This document shows positions 46,735 to 59,846 of a DNA stretch of 64,000 nucleotides, one piece after another. Made by a program: the position numbers and the translations under genes. The notes beneath the pieces are model-generated. The model was given only the letters and a program-made list of their open reading frames with translations. It was not told where the DNA came from and did no database searches. Position 1 is the stretch's first letter, and the number at the start of each line of letters is the position of its first letter. Source of the DNA: Stenogyne calaminthoides (lineage: Eukaryota; Streptophyta; Magnoliopsida; Lamiales; Lamiaceae); the NCBI GenBank assembly GCA_037126765.1, contig JBBCBC010000033.1, positions 7,268,085-7,332,084 of the forward strand, given 5' to 3'.

Positions 46735-48430
46735 ATTTTTATCCTTTAATTTTCTCGAATTTTAATTTGCGTCCTTCTAGTTCTCAAATTTTGAAATACG
46801 TCATTTAATTAATTTATTTATTTAATATTTTTTAGTCTTAAGATCGGTCATGGTACTAGTAATATCAGACGTCGAAAGAGAAAAAAATATTTTGGGCCCT
46901 TTAACTTTTTCAAATTTTGATTTTTTTTTTGCTCCCGACTTTCAAATTTTGAAATTCGTCCTCTAACTTGCATTTTATTTTTATTTTTAGTCCTAAGTCC
47001 GACAAAATAGGTCATGATACCGCTAATATCATAAGTGAATTTTATATTTTTTATTTGGAAATACGTGTTGGAGTGAAACTGACCATGTGCACTGCACATG
47101 TGCGAGTAGAAGCAGGAGAATTGGGTGAAAAATCAACACAAAATCGCGTACCAAAATTCACACAAAAACTAAACGCGCCAAATCTCCCAAAAAATGCAGA
47201 AAAAATGATTTGAAGGAAAATATTCTTGGTAGTGGGAGGATGAAATTAAGGGATAAAAACCCCTGAAGGCAACAAGAATATTTGCCTTCAGTTCTGTTGA
47301 TATTGAACGAATGTTGTTTCATATGTTGGACAACATTCTGCACAACATAATGAATTTGTCCTTTTTCCTAACACTAATTCCAGTTTGTTAGATTTTTTTT
47401 ATGTTTCTTACATGTAGGTTGACGACATAATAGTTACATGTCAGACGGTTGCAGTTGTAAGAGTGAGAAGTAAAATGATCATGGATGGTTACCATAAAAT
47501 CATGGAGTAATGAGTGGAGACTTTCTAGGTTGTCCAAACCAAGCCTAGTGGATAGGACAATGCAGTTGATTCCGAAGTCTATATATATTCACTGCATTTG
47601 GCGAAAACATTTGAGGAAAAGTGATAACCAAATTGCTCTTCTCCAAATATAGAGAGTAGTATTTGAGACACAACCTTTGAGTGTTTGTATCATTTAGGAG
47701 TGTGAGGGTCGACACTATTTGATGTGTACTGGTCGAATGTATTCCAACGTTCCTATCAGTATTGATTTTGTTTAAGTAATTCGAGTGTTAGGTTGAATAA
47801 GATCATTAGTCACTTTGAGTGAAAAGATTGTGTTTTGGCATGTAATTTTTATACTATACCTTTTAGGATCTTGTAAGAGGTTCTTGTTGTATCCCACTAC
47901 TTGTTTTAGTGAAGTTTTTAGCCATAAGGATCGTATAGTCTTAATTAAGACTATACAGAATTTTGAAATCCTTTACACTGTATTTTTAAGACTTTCGCTG
48001 TCATATGTTGTTTTACATGTTCCACAATATTTTTAACAACACTCTGAAAAATACACGCGCACACACTTTCAAGATCATTTTTTCTGCATTTTTTGGGAGA
48101 TTTTGATGCGTTTAGTTTTTGTGTGAATTTTGGTGTGTGAGTTTCTGCGAATTTTTCATTCAATTCTCCCGCTTCTACCCGCACACCGCATGCAGTGCAC
48201 ATGCTCATTTTCCCTCCAACTTCTCTTCATGTATTTTTAAATTTTAAAAACAAAATCCACGTCTAATATTACCAGTATTATGAGTAACTTACTATTGCCA
48301 ATTTTAAGATTAAAAAAATATAAGTTACAGGACGAATTTTTAAATTTGATCCAAGTCATTAGGATGAAAATAAAAATTTGGGATAGTTAAAGGAAAAGAA
48401 AAATTATTTTTCCAAAAAGAAAACTTATCA
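46735..48430. repeat. Large inverted repeat (~1.7 kb), possible foldback element
   Basis: 46845-47215 and 48060-48420 are inverted copies. Shared landmarks are TGTGCACTGCA, GAAGCRGGAGAATTG, CAAAATTCACACAAAAACTA and CTCCCAAAAAATGCAGAAAAA. The left arm is preceded by another tandem copy of its outer part (46770-46860 against 46935-47035, both with CAAATTTTGAAATWCGTC). The 845-bp spacer has short open frames only. No target duplication was identified. Confidence 0.7.
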
Positions 48431-48734
48431 GAAAAGAACTTTGATTTTAATTTTCCTATCTACTCGAGTTCAAATTATCAATTTTTTTTAATTTAATGTT
48501 TGTAAAGAATGAGATTAATTCATAAGAGTAGAAAATTATTTTCACCGTGAATTTTGTGATGCTCGGTTCCACTATTTATAATGAGAGTGTACAATAAATT
48601 TCCACCAATTGTGGGTACAACAACTTTCATAAATATAGAGGAAAAGATCACAATAAGTCTATATTACATCAAATAATTTGCTCTTAACTAATTTAAGGGA
48701 TATCCGTAGAATATTCCCTATTACTCCCCTTAAG

Positions 48735-49163
48735 CAAAGTGTAGGATTTTCATCAATATAGAGCTTGGAACGTAGAAACTCGAACAGAGCTCGAACGTAT
48801 AAAGATATCAGTGACCTGAAGATTGGAAGACACATACTTACTATCCAACTTCTTTGAAGAGACAAGATCTCGTATAAAATGACAGTCAATGTCAATGTGC
48901 TTTGCACGCTTGTTAGCAATGGGATATTGATTTAGAAACAAAGCGCTTTTGTTATCACATAGCAGCACTGGTCGCGATGGGGGTAGTGTACGGAGGTCAC
49001 GAAGTAAATGAGTTAACCAAATCATCTCTTGAGCTGTATTAGCTAGTGCACGGTACTCGGACTCACAGCTCGAACGAGAAACTGTTGGCTGTTTCTTGGT
49101 ACTCCAGGAGACCAGGTTACCTCCTAAGTAGATGGAGTAGCCATAAGTGGATCGACGTGTGTT
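48735..49163 (-). pseudogene. copia RNase H fragment
   Basis: The minus strand reads STYGYSIYLGGNLVSWST, SCESEYRALANTAQEMIWL, PVLLCDNKSALFL and KRAKHIDIDCHFIRDLV, the last third of a copia Pol. A frame slip near 48795 joins it to FLRSKLYIDENPTLCLRG. GGGGAGT at 48727-48733 (inverse) is where a polypurine tract is expected. The upstream part is cut at 49163, where unrelated DNA begins. It differs from both other copia elements here. Confidence 0.88.
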
Positions 49164-50551
49164 GATTAGTGTTTAAATATGTATATGTCATATCCGTTTC
49201 ATGTGTTATTTTGGTATTATTTGTAGCATTTTCATATATAATTTTCATAGATGTATTGCTTGATTTTTGAGGTCATAACTTGAGTTATACTTATCCAAAT
49301 TATTGGATATTGATGTTGTTGGACACCTAAGATAATGTACTAAAAATACAAATTTTCATATTGGTCCAATCTTGTAAGTTTGGGGTCCAATTATACTAAA
49401 AAAGTCGAGATTATATTGCTGTCCAGATTTTGAATGAGTTTGATCCAAAATACGTTTTCGTATTTGGACAATATCTTGAGCTACACTAATCCAATTGACC
49501 CAATTCCGTTTACATTGGATCATTAATCCATTGATATACAAGTTTTTTCTTCAGGTCTAAAAGGTCAAAAACATCGGCTTCAAGGGTGAAAAGCAGAATC
49601 AATGTAAATGCTCCAGATTTCAAACTGCACAGGACACAATGTGGAAGTTTATTCACAATAATTCACCAAAATATCCAAATGACACAAGGACAACTGGAAT
49701 GAATAGCTAAGAGGTGTTTAAATACAATGTAAAAAGATTAATACCATTAAAGTCATACAAGTGGAGATATTGGGTGTTCAACTTGTCAACAAAATCTGCC
49801 AAGAACCATAAGAGCAGCTTGAGCTACCTCACTATTTCGGTCATATATTTCAAACTACAAAGCCAAATTTTGAGATCATTGCTCCTTAGAAAGATAATTC
49901 AAAGACCTACAAAACATATTCAGGGATAAAGTCAAGATTTGGAAGGATAGAAGGTTGAAATGATCAATCTTTGTAGGTTATCGAATTGATTACAAAAGTT
50001 CATACAATGCACAAACTCGTGGCCTATATAAAGTGCTCTTTGGCAACTCTTGAGAGGCATCCAATTCTTGACATCTATCATTAGTCTAATATTTCTCTCA
50101 AAGAAAATAATTGTGTTTGTATTAGTATGAGTAGCTAAGTATTTTGCTAGAGCTAAGGATGAAGCTTTAGTAAGATACTAGTGGTGTTCTTGGCTTGTCA
50201 ATAAAGATCTTCAAAAGGTACAATCTTTTTAGTTATTTAATGAATTATGTAAAAAATTTGTTATGTTGAGACTTTGATTTGTTGTAGACATATTGACACA
50301 ATGAATGCTTAGCCTTACATATCAATAATTGATTTCATAAATTTATTATGTTAACTAAAAGAAAATCTTCATAATTCTCTAAGGGCTTAATATTTTATCT
50401 TCTGATTGAAATCACTTGATTGTTAGATTTCAATTGAGTTATTAAAGATAACAAAGAATAATTCTAGTGTTTTACTTAAAGTGGAATTCCAAATCTAGTG
50501 TATTTCAAACATTATATAAACCTTGAATTATTACCTACTAGTTGACATCGT
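49164..50551 (+). other. AT-rich DNA, possible solo LTR
   Basis: It starts near TGTTGATTAG (49160) and ends near GTTGACA (50547), with a TATA-like CTATATAAAG at about 50030. This could be an LTR that cut the copia fragment, but no matching 5-bp duplication was found, so the call is open. No coding frame. Confidence 0.35.
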
Positions 50552-52158
50552 TGTTGGAATATAGAGGCACGTAAACACGTAATACATGCGCAGCGAAATT
50601 AAACAGTTCACCAACAACGAACATATAATTGCATAAACGATTACAATAATCATAACAAGAAATCTTACAGTAATTCGAAAGCAGATTTCTCAACTATGGT
50701 ATCCACGTAATCCCCAATCACGGACTTGCACGAATTTTTCAGTGTCGAATCCCGAGATAAATTTGCTAGGAAAATTCTAACTCTAGATCTTATGGAGAAA
50801 ATATGAATTAACGTTGTTTGTGAATTCCCAAGAGCTCATATATATAGGGAGGCCCAGCTTAAAACCCTAAGCTGGCCTGATTGGGAAATAAAATCCTTAA
50901 TCTTTATTTAAATAAATCTCTTAGATTTATTTCCCACATATAAAATCTCTACGGATTTAATTTCCATATATGTCAAATCTCTACGATTTGATTCCATATA
51001 TATTAAATCCTACAATAATATTTCATATATTATTATTGGGAATTCCTATTTAGTTAAATCCAACTTAATTATACACTAATAATAATTAATTCTAAATAAA
51101 TCTATTAATAATTAATTCTCCATAAATTAAATATTAAATCCAATTTAACATTTAATCAACCAACTATAATCCGTAAAAAGGAACTACTTATTGTATGAAC
51201 CATAGGCCCTCATATATCGAGCGATTAGTCAAACTAATGACCTTAATTGAACCCTAGACAATAAATCAGACATTCTCAATATATGAGGTACGTTGCGAAA
51301 AACGTGCAACTATCTGTAACTGAAACATGGGCTATTATGATTTCCTCCTTTCATTCACGAATACTCGATTAGTCTTGAACATGATGAAGTGTCTATTCAA
51401 ATAACTTAATCAAATTATCGCTAATCACTAATTGATCACTTATGTCACACTAGGTCACAGAGTCCAAGTTGACGTGCATTGGTCAATGACTTTGATCCAG
51501 TTATGATGAGAAGATGAGTATTCTCTCTAAATCCACATTGAGGAATGAATCATTTTCTTGGCTCAACTACCACGCATATGCACTTTGTGATGAATTCAAT
51601 CCAAGCCATATATACCCATGGAAGGGTGCAAGTGTCGGTCATGGTCAAAGTTCATCACTCCACACATGTCGTGCTTATTGACCTCAAGTCAAAGGAGTAT
51701 ATCATCGCTCCTACTAACCGAGACACCCGTAGACACATATAGTGGAACTACATCAAACAGTTTCTCGGATGGGTATACCAATACCCTCTAAGGTATTTGT
51801 GCATCCATCATGAGATACCTAGTATCTCGTAGTAAGTGAGATCTTACTACACTCTCTAAGAGTATGATGCAGATCGCACACCAATCTCCATTACATCATC
51901 AATATCCCATTCTTGATGATCCTCGATTGAGGCTATTTGAGAATCATGCTTAAGTCATCTGAGTTCTCACACACTCAATGACAACAATGACTCAAGGGAA
52001 CACAGATAAGAACAAATGCAAACAATCAAACATAATATTCTAATAAGTGTAACGCCATACATTTAATATTAAATAAACAATAATATTAAACCAACACTGA
52101 ATATTATCTGATTATTATGTCCTTACAATGGATTGTCTCTAGGACACTAACACTAACA
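50552..52158 (-). repeat. 3' LTR of the minus-strand copia element
   Basis: 1607 bp, starting TGTTGGAATATAG and ending CACTAACA. Directly beyond it lies ATCTCCGACTTG, the inverse of a polypurine-type CAAGTCGGAGAT, as expected at the 3' LTR border. A TATA-like stretch on the minus strand (inverse of ATATATATAGGG) is near 50840. A ~180-bp piece of the partner LTR is at 59847-60026. Confidence 0.82.
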
Positions 52159-52564
52159 ATCTCCGACTTGAACTAGAGTCAATCACCTACATGTCTAACC
52201 CCTAGACCATCAAAATCTCTAGTGTGTCATGAACACTCAAAGTCTTGGTGAAAGGATCAACTAGATTATCCTCCGTGGGGACACGTTCTAACTCTATCTC
52301 TCCTCTAGCAATTATCTCTCTTATTAAGTGATAACGCCTCAGTACATGCTTGTTTCTATTATTGGATCTCGGTTCCTTAGTTGCGCAACTGCACCAGTGT
52401 TGTCACAATACAACTTTATTGGACTGCTGGCACTCGGAACTACCCCTAGTTCATTTAAGAACTCCATTATCCAGAAAACTTCTTTGGCAGCTTCTGCCGC
52501 AGTAATGTACTCAACTTCGGTTGTTGAATCCGCGGTAGTCTCTTATTTGGAACTATTCCAACTA
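52159..52564 (-). pseudogene. copia RNase H, C-terminal part
   Basis: The minus strand reads TTADSTTEVEYITAAEAAKE, VFWIMEFLNELGVVPSAS, IKLYCDNTGAVAQ, then RRYHLIREIIARGEIEL and PTEDNLVDPFTKTL, the end of copia Pol. It continues the reading frame interrupted at 54279 on the other side of the solo LTR. A stop near 52549 and slips near 52350 break it. Confidence 0.88.
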
Positions 52565-54278
52565 ACCGCTGTTGGGGTTATACTGAAAAGTATGCTTTTA
52601 CTTTGTATAACCAAATTGGATTTTCTTATTTATTTACTGAATCTATTAATCACTGTTGCATTAAATATGAATGAATGTTATATATATTTATTGCAAACCC
52701 GTTCAATAAGTTAAGTACGTATTACATTGTAGTTAATTTGGTGATACCAGATCACAAAAGATCAAATTAACAGCTTCTCATAATTAAGTACAAATTCACA
52801 ACCCAGATGGAAATGAACAAACCATCATGAAAGGTTGAAGTATAAGGCCCAGATTGGCTTGTCTTGACCAAGAGATTATATTAGTGCATTTAGATGCACT
52901 GAATAAGGACCTACAGGAGGATAAATTCTTCGGTACTGAATATACAAGAATTAGACCTCAGTGGTGTGTTATTTCTTAATCTCCGTCCCTTAAATAGGAT
53001 CGTGTGGAATTAATAACTATTGCTTTGACTTATGATAGGAAGAGAGTCAATGTGATTCGATACATTATATCTTGGGCAATATTATTAATTACATGACGAT
53101 TGCTGACATTTAATACGGAGAATCGTGTCAAAGTACGTCTTGCTTGATTTGTCCCCTTGGTGGGCTCAGAATCTTTATCATACCAAATTTTGCAAGTGAA
53201 AATTTATTTCCGATATGGATAATAACGTTGAGCTGTCTTTACTCCAAGGACAAATATATTAATTAATATAAAGCTTGTTCAGTGGCTTAATTAATTAATG
53301 GACTAAGATAATCTTAAACACGGAAAATAATGACCGGGAGCCATATTATAGTAAAGTCGTAATATGGGTTAAGATGTATAGTTCAATATTAATTTTATAG
53401 TGGAGTAAATTAATATTAATGGACTTGAATAATATTTGGCCCAATATTATAGCTTCATAGTCCATTGAAGGTCCAATCTTAATTCTCCTAAAGGCCCTTC
53501 AAATAGCCTAAAATAAAGTCCAATTAACGAAACAAAGAAGAAAATATTTTGCCTAATATTTCTTATTTTTCGAAAATTTGTAGGAAAAAGGAAGAAAAGT
53601 TTTTCTTGATTTTCTTGTAGATATTTTGTGGAAAGAGATAAGTATTCTTGGAATACATAATTATCCCATAAATTCAAGAAGTCAAATCTTGATTCTTATT
53701 GCCTTGTTATTTTCGAAAATTTAGGGAAAAGGGAAAGAGAGATTTTTATGGAAAATTTTAATTAAGGAGAAAAGAATATAGGAGATATATTCAAGATTTC
53801 TTGGAGACCAAGAAAAGATTTTCTTTCTTATTTTTCTCCTCAAAAAATCGGCCCCCCCTTGTCCTATATATAGGGGATGAATCTTTCATTCCCAAGTGCA
53901 ATTCCATGTGTTGGAAATATTAAAAATTCACAAAGGTGGTGGCAAAATATTTTATTTTTCTCTCTTGTTAAAATCGTTCGTGTGAATCCTCCCATCGGAT
54001 TACGTTCGTGGACTTGGGACATATTTGGAAAGGTTCTTTGGGTTGATCCAACGTCTCAACGGTTGTCTCTACAAGAGGTACGTAATCTCGTAACTCCTAG
54101 ATTCCGCATGCTTAGGATTTACGTGGATTATGTGTACGCATGATTGTTTATTTGCTTATTAATTATTATGTTGAATTGACTTAGGATTAATTCATGTTAG
54201 TAATTAATTGATTGATTTAAATATGTATTTAAAATCATCTCGAATAGATCCGGGCACCCATATTTTTCCAACAACCGC
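52565..54278 (+). mobile_element. Solo LTR (1.7 kb) with duplication ACCGC
   Basis: 52570-54273 starts TGTTGGGGTTATAC and ends TTTTTCCAACA, with ACCGC immediately on both sides (52565-52569, 54274-54278). A TATA-like TCCTATATATAGGGG near 53865 suggests plus-strand orientation. There is no coding region or primer site, so it is a solo LTR left by recombination. Its length and ends resemble LTRs of large plant copia elements (inference). It lies inside the RNase H region of the minus-strand copia element. Confidence 0.9.
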
Positions 54279-55500
54279 CCCACCATTGAGAACGAAAACA
54301 TAGCCCGACTGTGATTTGTTATCATCACAGTCAGATTGGAAACTTGCGTCAGAATAGCCAGTTACAACTAGCTCTGACTGTCCTCCGTAGACCAAGAAAC
54401 AATCTTTGGTACGTCTGAGGTACTTAAGAATGTTCTTGACAACAATCCAGTGAGGTTCACCCGGATTCTGCTGGTATCTACTAGTAGTGCTGACAGCGAA
54501 GGCCACATCTGGCCTAGTGCACGTCATGGCGTACATGATGGAGCCAATTACAGATGCATACGGTATATCCTTCATTCACCGAATATCAGCGTCTGTGGAA
54601 GGACAATCCTTCTTAGACAGCTTTATCCCATGACATGCCGTTAGAGAACCTCTTTTAGAGTTCTCCATCGCAAACCGCTTCAACATCTTATCTATGTAGG
54701 TTGACTGTGACAGCCCCAATATCTTCTTGGATCTATCCCTGTGGATCTTGATCCCTAAGATGTAGCAGGCCTCTCCAAGTCCCTTCATCATGAAGGTCAT
54801 TGATAGTCAATCCTTTACTGACTGCATAAGAGGGATATTGTTTCCCATAATTAATATGTCATCGACATACACAACTATGAAAATAATATTTCTCCCACTG
54901 CGTTTATGATAAACACATGGATCTTCCGAATTTATAATGAAGTCAAACGATTAGACAGCTTCATCAAATCAGATATTCCAACTCCTAGAAGCTTGCTTCA
55001 GTCCATAAATGGACCGTTTAAGCTTGCACACAAGATTAGATTTTGGCTAGGTACAAAACCTTCCGGTTGAGTCATAAACACCTCCTTATCAAAGTTGCCA
55101 TTGAGGAAGGCTGTTTTGACATCCATCTGCCAAATCTCATAATCTAGATGTGCTGCTACCGTAAGTAAAATTCTAATGGACTTGATTTTGGCAACAGGTG
55201 AGAAAGTCTCGTCATAGTCAATGCCTTCGCGTTGACTATAAACTTTTGCCACTAACCTAGCCTTGTAGGTTTGTACTTTACCGTTTGCATCAGTCTTACG
55301 TTTGTAGACCCATTTGCAACCTATGGGTTTGACCCCTTTCGGCAGCTCAACCAAGTCCCAGACTTGATTGGTGTACATTGAGTCCATCTCGGATTTCATG
55401 GCTTCATGCCACTTCTCTGAGTCAACATCTAATGTTGCCTCAGTGTAAGTTCTGGGATCGTCTTTATCCGGGGATCTCCATGTCATCATGTTCCTCTACG
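54279..55500 (-). pseudogene. copia reverse transcriptase and start of RNase H
   Basis: The minus strand 55489-54998 reads WHEAMKSEMDSMYTNQVWDL, GCKWVYKRKTDANGKV, FSPVAKIKSIRILLTVAAH and MDVKTAFLNG. After a slip near 54990 the YVDD region (about 54840-54870, inverse of CATCGACATA) follows, then LGEACYILGIKI, LSQSTYIDKML and, at 54575-54279, KDIPYASVIGSIMYAM, TRPDVAFAVS and GYSDASFQSD up to the solo LTR. At least three frame breaks or stops. Confidence 0.88.
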
Positions 55501-56983
55501 AGAAAATCATAATATCTAGTGGGTGGATTACGAATCCTAGTAGACTTACGGAGTTGTGGTTGTGCAGGCTGTACATTCTGATCTTGAAAATTTTGTGGTG
55601 CATCGATTTCATCAATGTCTGGAGAGTCCTCAGGAGCTACACTTCCAGATGCCTCTTGGGCGGGAGTTTAAACTATGCTGTTCTCATTCAGCCCACTTTG
55701 AGTTTGTTGCGAAGGCAATGCAACTCTAATTACGCTCCCACTGGCTAAAAGAGGATCACTAAGTGATAAACTTACACCATGAGAGCTGTTGAATGCTCCC
55801 ACTGATTCCTTGTCACGTTTCTTTGACAAGTTATCAGTCTCTTGATTATCCTATGGTTTTTGAATTTCTTCAAGTTCTGTCATCTTACGGCCTTATTCCT
55901 TAAAGACATAGTCTTCTTCGAGGAACCTGGCCTGCCTAGAAACAATCACTGTTTGTTTCTCAGGTAGATAGAAGTAATATCCTCTAGTTTCCTTAGGATA
56001 TCCCACAAGGTAACCCTTTTCACCTTTGGATTCCAACTTATCGGTAAGCATCTTTTTCACAATTGCGGGGCAATCCCACGTTTTAATATGCGAAAAAGTT
56101 GGCTTCTTGCCACACCATAGTTCATACGGTGTATGCTCAATAGATTTGGATGGAATCCTATTCAGAATGTAAATTAAAGTTTGTAACGCGTATCCCCATA
56201 AGAATGTTGGAAGAGAGAAAAAGCTCATCATAGACCTCACCATGTCTAACAAGGTTTGGTTTCTCCTCTCGAATACTCCGTTCATTTGCGGTGTTCCGGG
56301 AGGAGTCCATTGTGATTGGATTCCATGTAATTTTAAGTAATCAGTGAACTCATGGCTAATGTATTCACCTCCTCGATCCAATCGAAGAGTCTTGATACTC
56401 TTACCAAGTTGCTTCCTACTTCAGTTTTGAAGTCCTTGAATTTCTCAAAAGATTCGGATTTGTGTTTCATAAGATATACATATCCATACCTTGAGAAATC
56501 GTCAGTAAAAGTGATGAAGTAGCCGAAGTGACCCCTAGCTAGAGTGGGCAATGGTCCACAGACATCACTGTGGATCAACTCTAGAACTTCTTTGGCACGA
56601 ACCCCTTTCCCAGAAAAGGGTTTATTGGTCATTTTGCCCTTGAGACAGGATTCACAATTTCCATAAGACTCAAAGTCGAATGGGGTTAAGTAGTCTAACT
56701 TCCTTAACCTTGAAATCCTATTCTCATTTGCGTGAACAAGCCTACAATGCCACAAGTAAGTCGGGTTTTTATGATTACTAAGTTTGAGTCGTTTGTTTTG
56801 TATATTAAGAATATTATATCCACAACACAACAAGTATAAACCATTCGTTAAAGAAGCATTCCCATACACATCACCATTAAGAGAAAAATAACAATTATTG
56901 TTTGGAAAATGGAAGGAAAACCCTTCAATGTCTAACATAGGTGTTAAATAATGTTGCGAGTAATAGAGGGAACAAAATAACAA
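55501..56983 (-). pseudogene. copia integrase and linker
   Basis: The minus strand 56983-56333 reads LWHCRLVHANENRISRL, NCESCLKGKMT, LELIHSDVCGPL (first Asp) and ITFTDDFSRYGYVYLMKHK. 56381-55893 continues in another frame with DRGGEYISHEF (second Asp), PQMNGVFERRNQTLLDMV (catalytic Glu) and YELWCGKKPTFSHIKTWDCP. All three catalytic residues are kept; a one-base slip near 56390 separates them. The linker to reverse transcriptase (55892-55501) is broken. Confidence 0.88.
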
Positions 56984-58107
56984 TTATTCAGTTCAAGTCT
57001 TAAACCAGAAGGTAAATCTAAAACGTAAACGCTAACACGCTCAACAGCAACTCTTGCTCTATTCCCAATGTGTAGGGTGACTTCACCCAGCCTAACTGCC
57101 CTGCTATGCTTGAGACCCTGCACATTAGTATAAATGTGTGAGCCACAACCGGTATCTAATACCCAACAGTTAGTATCATTTGTGGACATGTTTATCTCAA
57201 TAACAAACATACCTGTTCCAGTGGCTGAGACACCTTGTGTCTTCTTTTCAGCTGCTAGAACCTTGCAGTCCTTCTTCCAATGCCCCTTCTGCTTGTAGTA
57301 GAGGCACACATCCTTGTCCACCCTCTCATTCTTTTGAATTCCACCTTTGGGCTTAAGGAAGCCAAGCTTGGAGCCTTTCTTTGCCTTGCCCCTTTGCTTC
57401 TTCTTTCCTTTCGGAGCAGAAGAAGTAGAGGCACTCACCAAGAGCACGAGCTTTTCCTTAGCAGTGGAAGACTTAAAGGTCTTTAGCATGTTATGCAGCT
57501 CTGGCATAGTCGATTCCGTCTTATTCATATTGAAGTTTACCACGAAAATCGAATATGAATCGGGAAGTGACTGAAGAATGGCATAAACAACAACATTGGT
57601 CTTGAGCTCAATGCCCAGACGACTAAGTTTCTCGATTAGCCCAATCATCTTCAACACATGAGGAGAAACCTTCCCTCCCTCAGATAATCAACATCTAAAC
57701 AGATCTCTCATCACTTCATAAATCTCGAAATGAGATTCAGAATAAAAAAGATCCTTCAGATGCTTGATCATCTCGAAGGGAAGCATCTTCTCATGATGCC
57801 TTTGCAATTCGGGAGTCATCCCGAGTAGCATAACACACTGAGCTTGGGAAGCATCCTCTTGATGCTTCTTCTGAGCTGTGGCATCAAACGCCTCAGCCTC
57901 TTCAGTACCAGTCTCCGGGATAGCAGGGATTGTCATGTCCAACACGTACTCAATCTTTTCTTGCCTAAGCACCAAATGCATGTTTCGGTGCCAATCGAGA
58001 AAATTTGGCCCAACCAATTTGTTCGTTTCCAAAACGCTTCTCAGTGATAAGTTATTCATTTCAACAAGCCTAGAGAAATAAAATAAAATGAGAATTAAAA
58101 CACACAA
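56984..58107 (-). pseudogene. copia gag and protease
   Basis: Gag starts at 58107 or at an internal ATG 15 codons on (MNNLSLRSVLETNKL). It reads PNFLDWHRNMHLVLRQEKIE and LKDLFYSESHFEIYEVMRDL, then shifts frame near 57660-57688. 57657-56984 holds LPDSYSIFVVNFNMNK, a zinc knuckle CLYYKQKGHWKKDC (the second Cys position reads Tyr) and the protease site NCWVLDTGCGSHIY with an intact D-T-G. Gag packages element RNA and the protease cleaves the polyprotein. Confidence 0.85.
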
Positions 58108-59846
58108 TTCCTATGATCAATATTCAACAATCAAAATAAACATGACCTTTTAAATTTATTTTGTCTCCATTATTTTCACATATTCAACGACCTCATCAGA
58201 AGAATACGAATTTAAATCCAATATAAATCATAATGGACTAGGATCCACATTCCTACTATTATAATATCTACTTGGGCTGATTACTATAATAGCATAACTG
58301 GTAGGTCTCCAAACCAATTGCAACTCCTAGTTGATTGAACCTAGTTCAATCGGATGCTCCTTGACTTTCGTTTCTCTGCTTGGGCTGGTGAAACAAAATC
58401 AAGTTGATTTACAACCATCAAGCGGCGATACCACGTGTCCCTATAAAAGTCCCGTTAGATATAGATCCGAGCAAAAGACTTGGGCCTTAAATACTCATTG
58501 GAACGAAATCTCCGGTTTATTTTTACTTTGATGGAAGGCAACGTTCAATTTAATGAAAATTATATTTGAGTGAGGAACGTTTTAAAGGTGGGGTATTAAT
58601 TGTTTAATCGAGATCCAACATGTTAATCTACATCACATTTCAGCATCTATTGGGCGCCGCCTACCCAAACATGATATCATAAGGACTAACACTTATATGG
58701 GCGCCGCCTACCCAAACAATTATAATGCGGACGTAAAAGCGTTAATGAATTTAAATAAACAAGTTAACAAGTGAGATTTTAATAAATCTTTTAAAACCAA
58801 ACTTCAAAATCCAATTTTTAAATTTTATTTAAAATTATTAAAATGGTAATTAATCCAATTAATTACTTTGGTCTAACCAAAATCCAGTTCCAAATTAAAC
58901 TTTATTAATTTTAAATCGGATTACTATTTAATTATTTATTTGTCAAGGGCTCATGTGCAAATTTTGAAAATTGCACGGAAGGGCCTATCCTAAATCCAAT
59001 TTCGGCACAGTCCTTCCCCTCATCATCGCCCGGTTTTCAAAATCATTTTTCGATCGGGTCATCCAAACCAAACATCTAACAATTCATCAGTTCATCAGAT
59101 TTATTCCAAATAAATCCCAAAATTGTTCTAATTATTAGGGTTTAATCTGATTTTAATTTCACCAGTTCCAAACCAATCGAAAAACCCAATCAACAATTAA
59201 GCAGCATTCATCAAGAATAGAAACAACCCCAAAATCTAAACATTCATGTATCGAAAGCAAAGGTCAGAAATCGCAACAGGTCAACTCATCGGACATTAGG
59301 TGAGCGCGAGTCGCCGCCGCTACTAGGCGCGTGCGGGCGACTCGCCACCACCATTAAAAAATCAGAGGGACGCACACGGAGCCACGACCTGTTCGAAACA
59401 GGAGAAGAGCGGCGAGTCAAGTCAAATCGGTGGCGCGCCCACGTGACTCACCCCGATTCCAAAACGAGTTGCCCTGAATCGAAACCAGACGGCGGCGCGG
59501 TGCATCGCCATCGTTCGAAATGATCTGTGAGTGCATGGTCGTGAATCAGAGGAATCAAGATGGTGGTCAACAAATCGAATGAGAACCAGATGGCGGCGAC
59601 GGGAACAAGGATAAAGCGAGTCGCGTCGAGGTGAGGCAAATCCAATTCGCCATAGCACGCAGTGCTGCGGCTTCGCACGAGAGCCACGAGTTGCGGCGAG
59701 TGGCCACCGACATGAGCGGTGTCGCGAATGCCAGCGAACACTGGAGAGATCGAGGGACAGAGGCGGCGAAGCGAATTCCAGTAAACCCTAGGTTTTGTGG
59801 AGAAGACGAGCGAGCAAGACTAAAATAAACAAGGGGTGTGGTTTTG
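58108..59846 (-). other. Long leader of the copia element, GC-rich in part
   Basis: No domain was recognised. TGGGCGCCGCCTACCCAAAC occurs twice at a 47-bp spacing (58651-58670, 58698-58717). 59270-59830 is GC-rich, with many CGAGTCGCCGCC-like words. Several overlapping minus-strand open frames of 78-100 codons there look compositional. It may be element leader, or captured host exon sequence; undecided. Confidence 0.45.
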
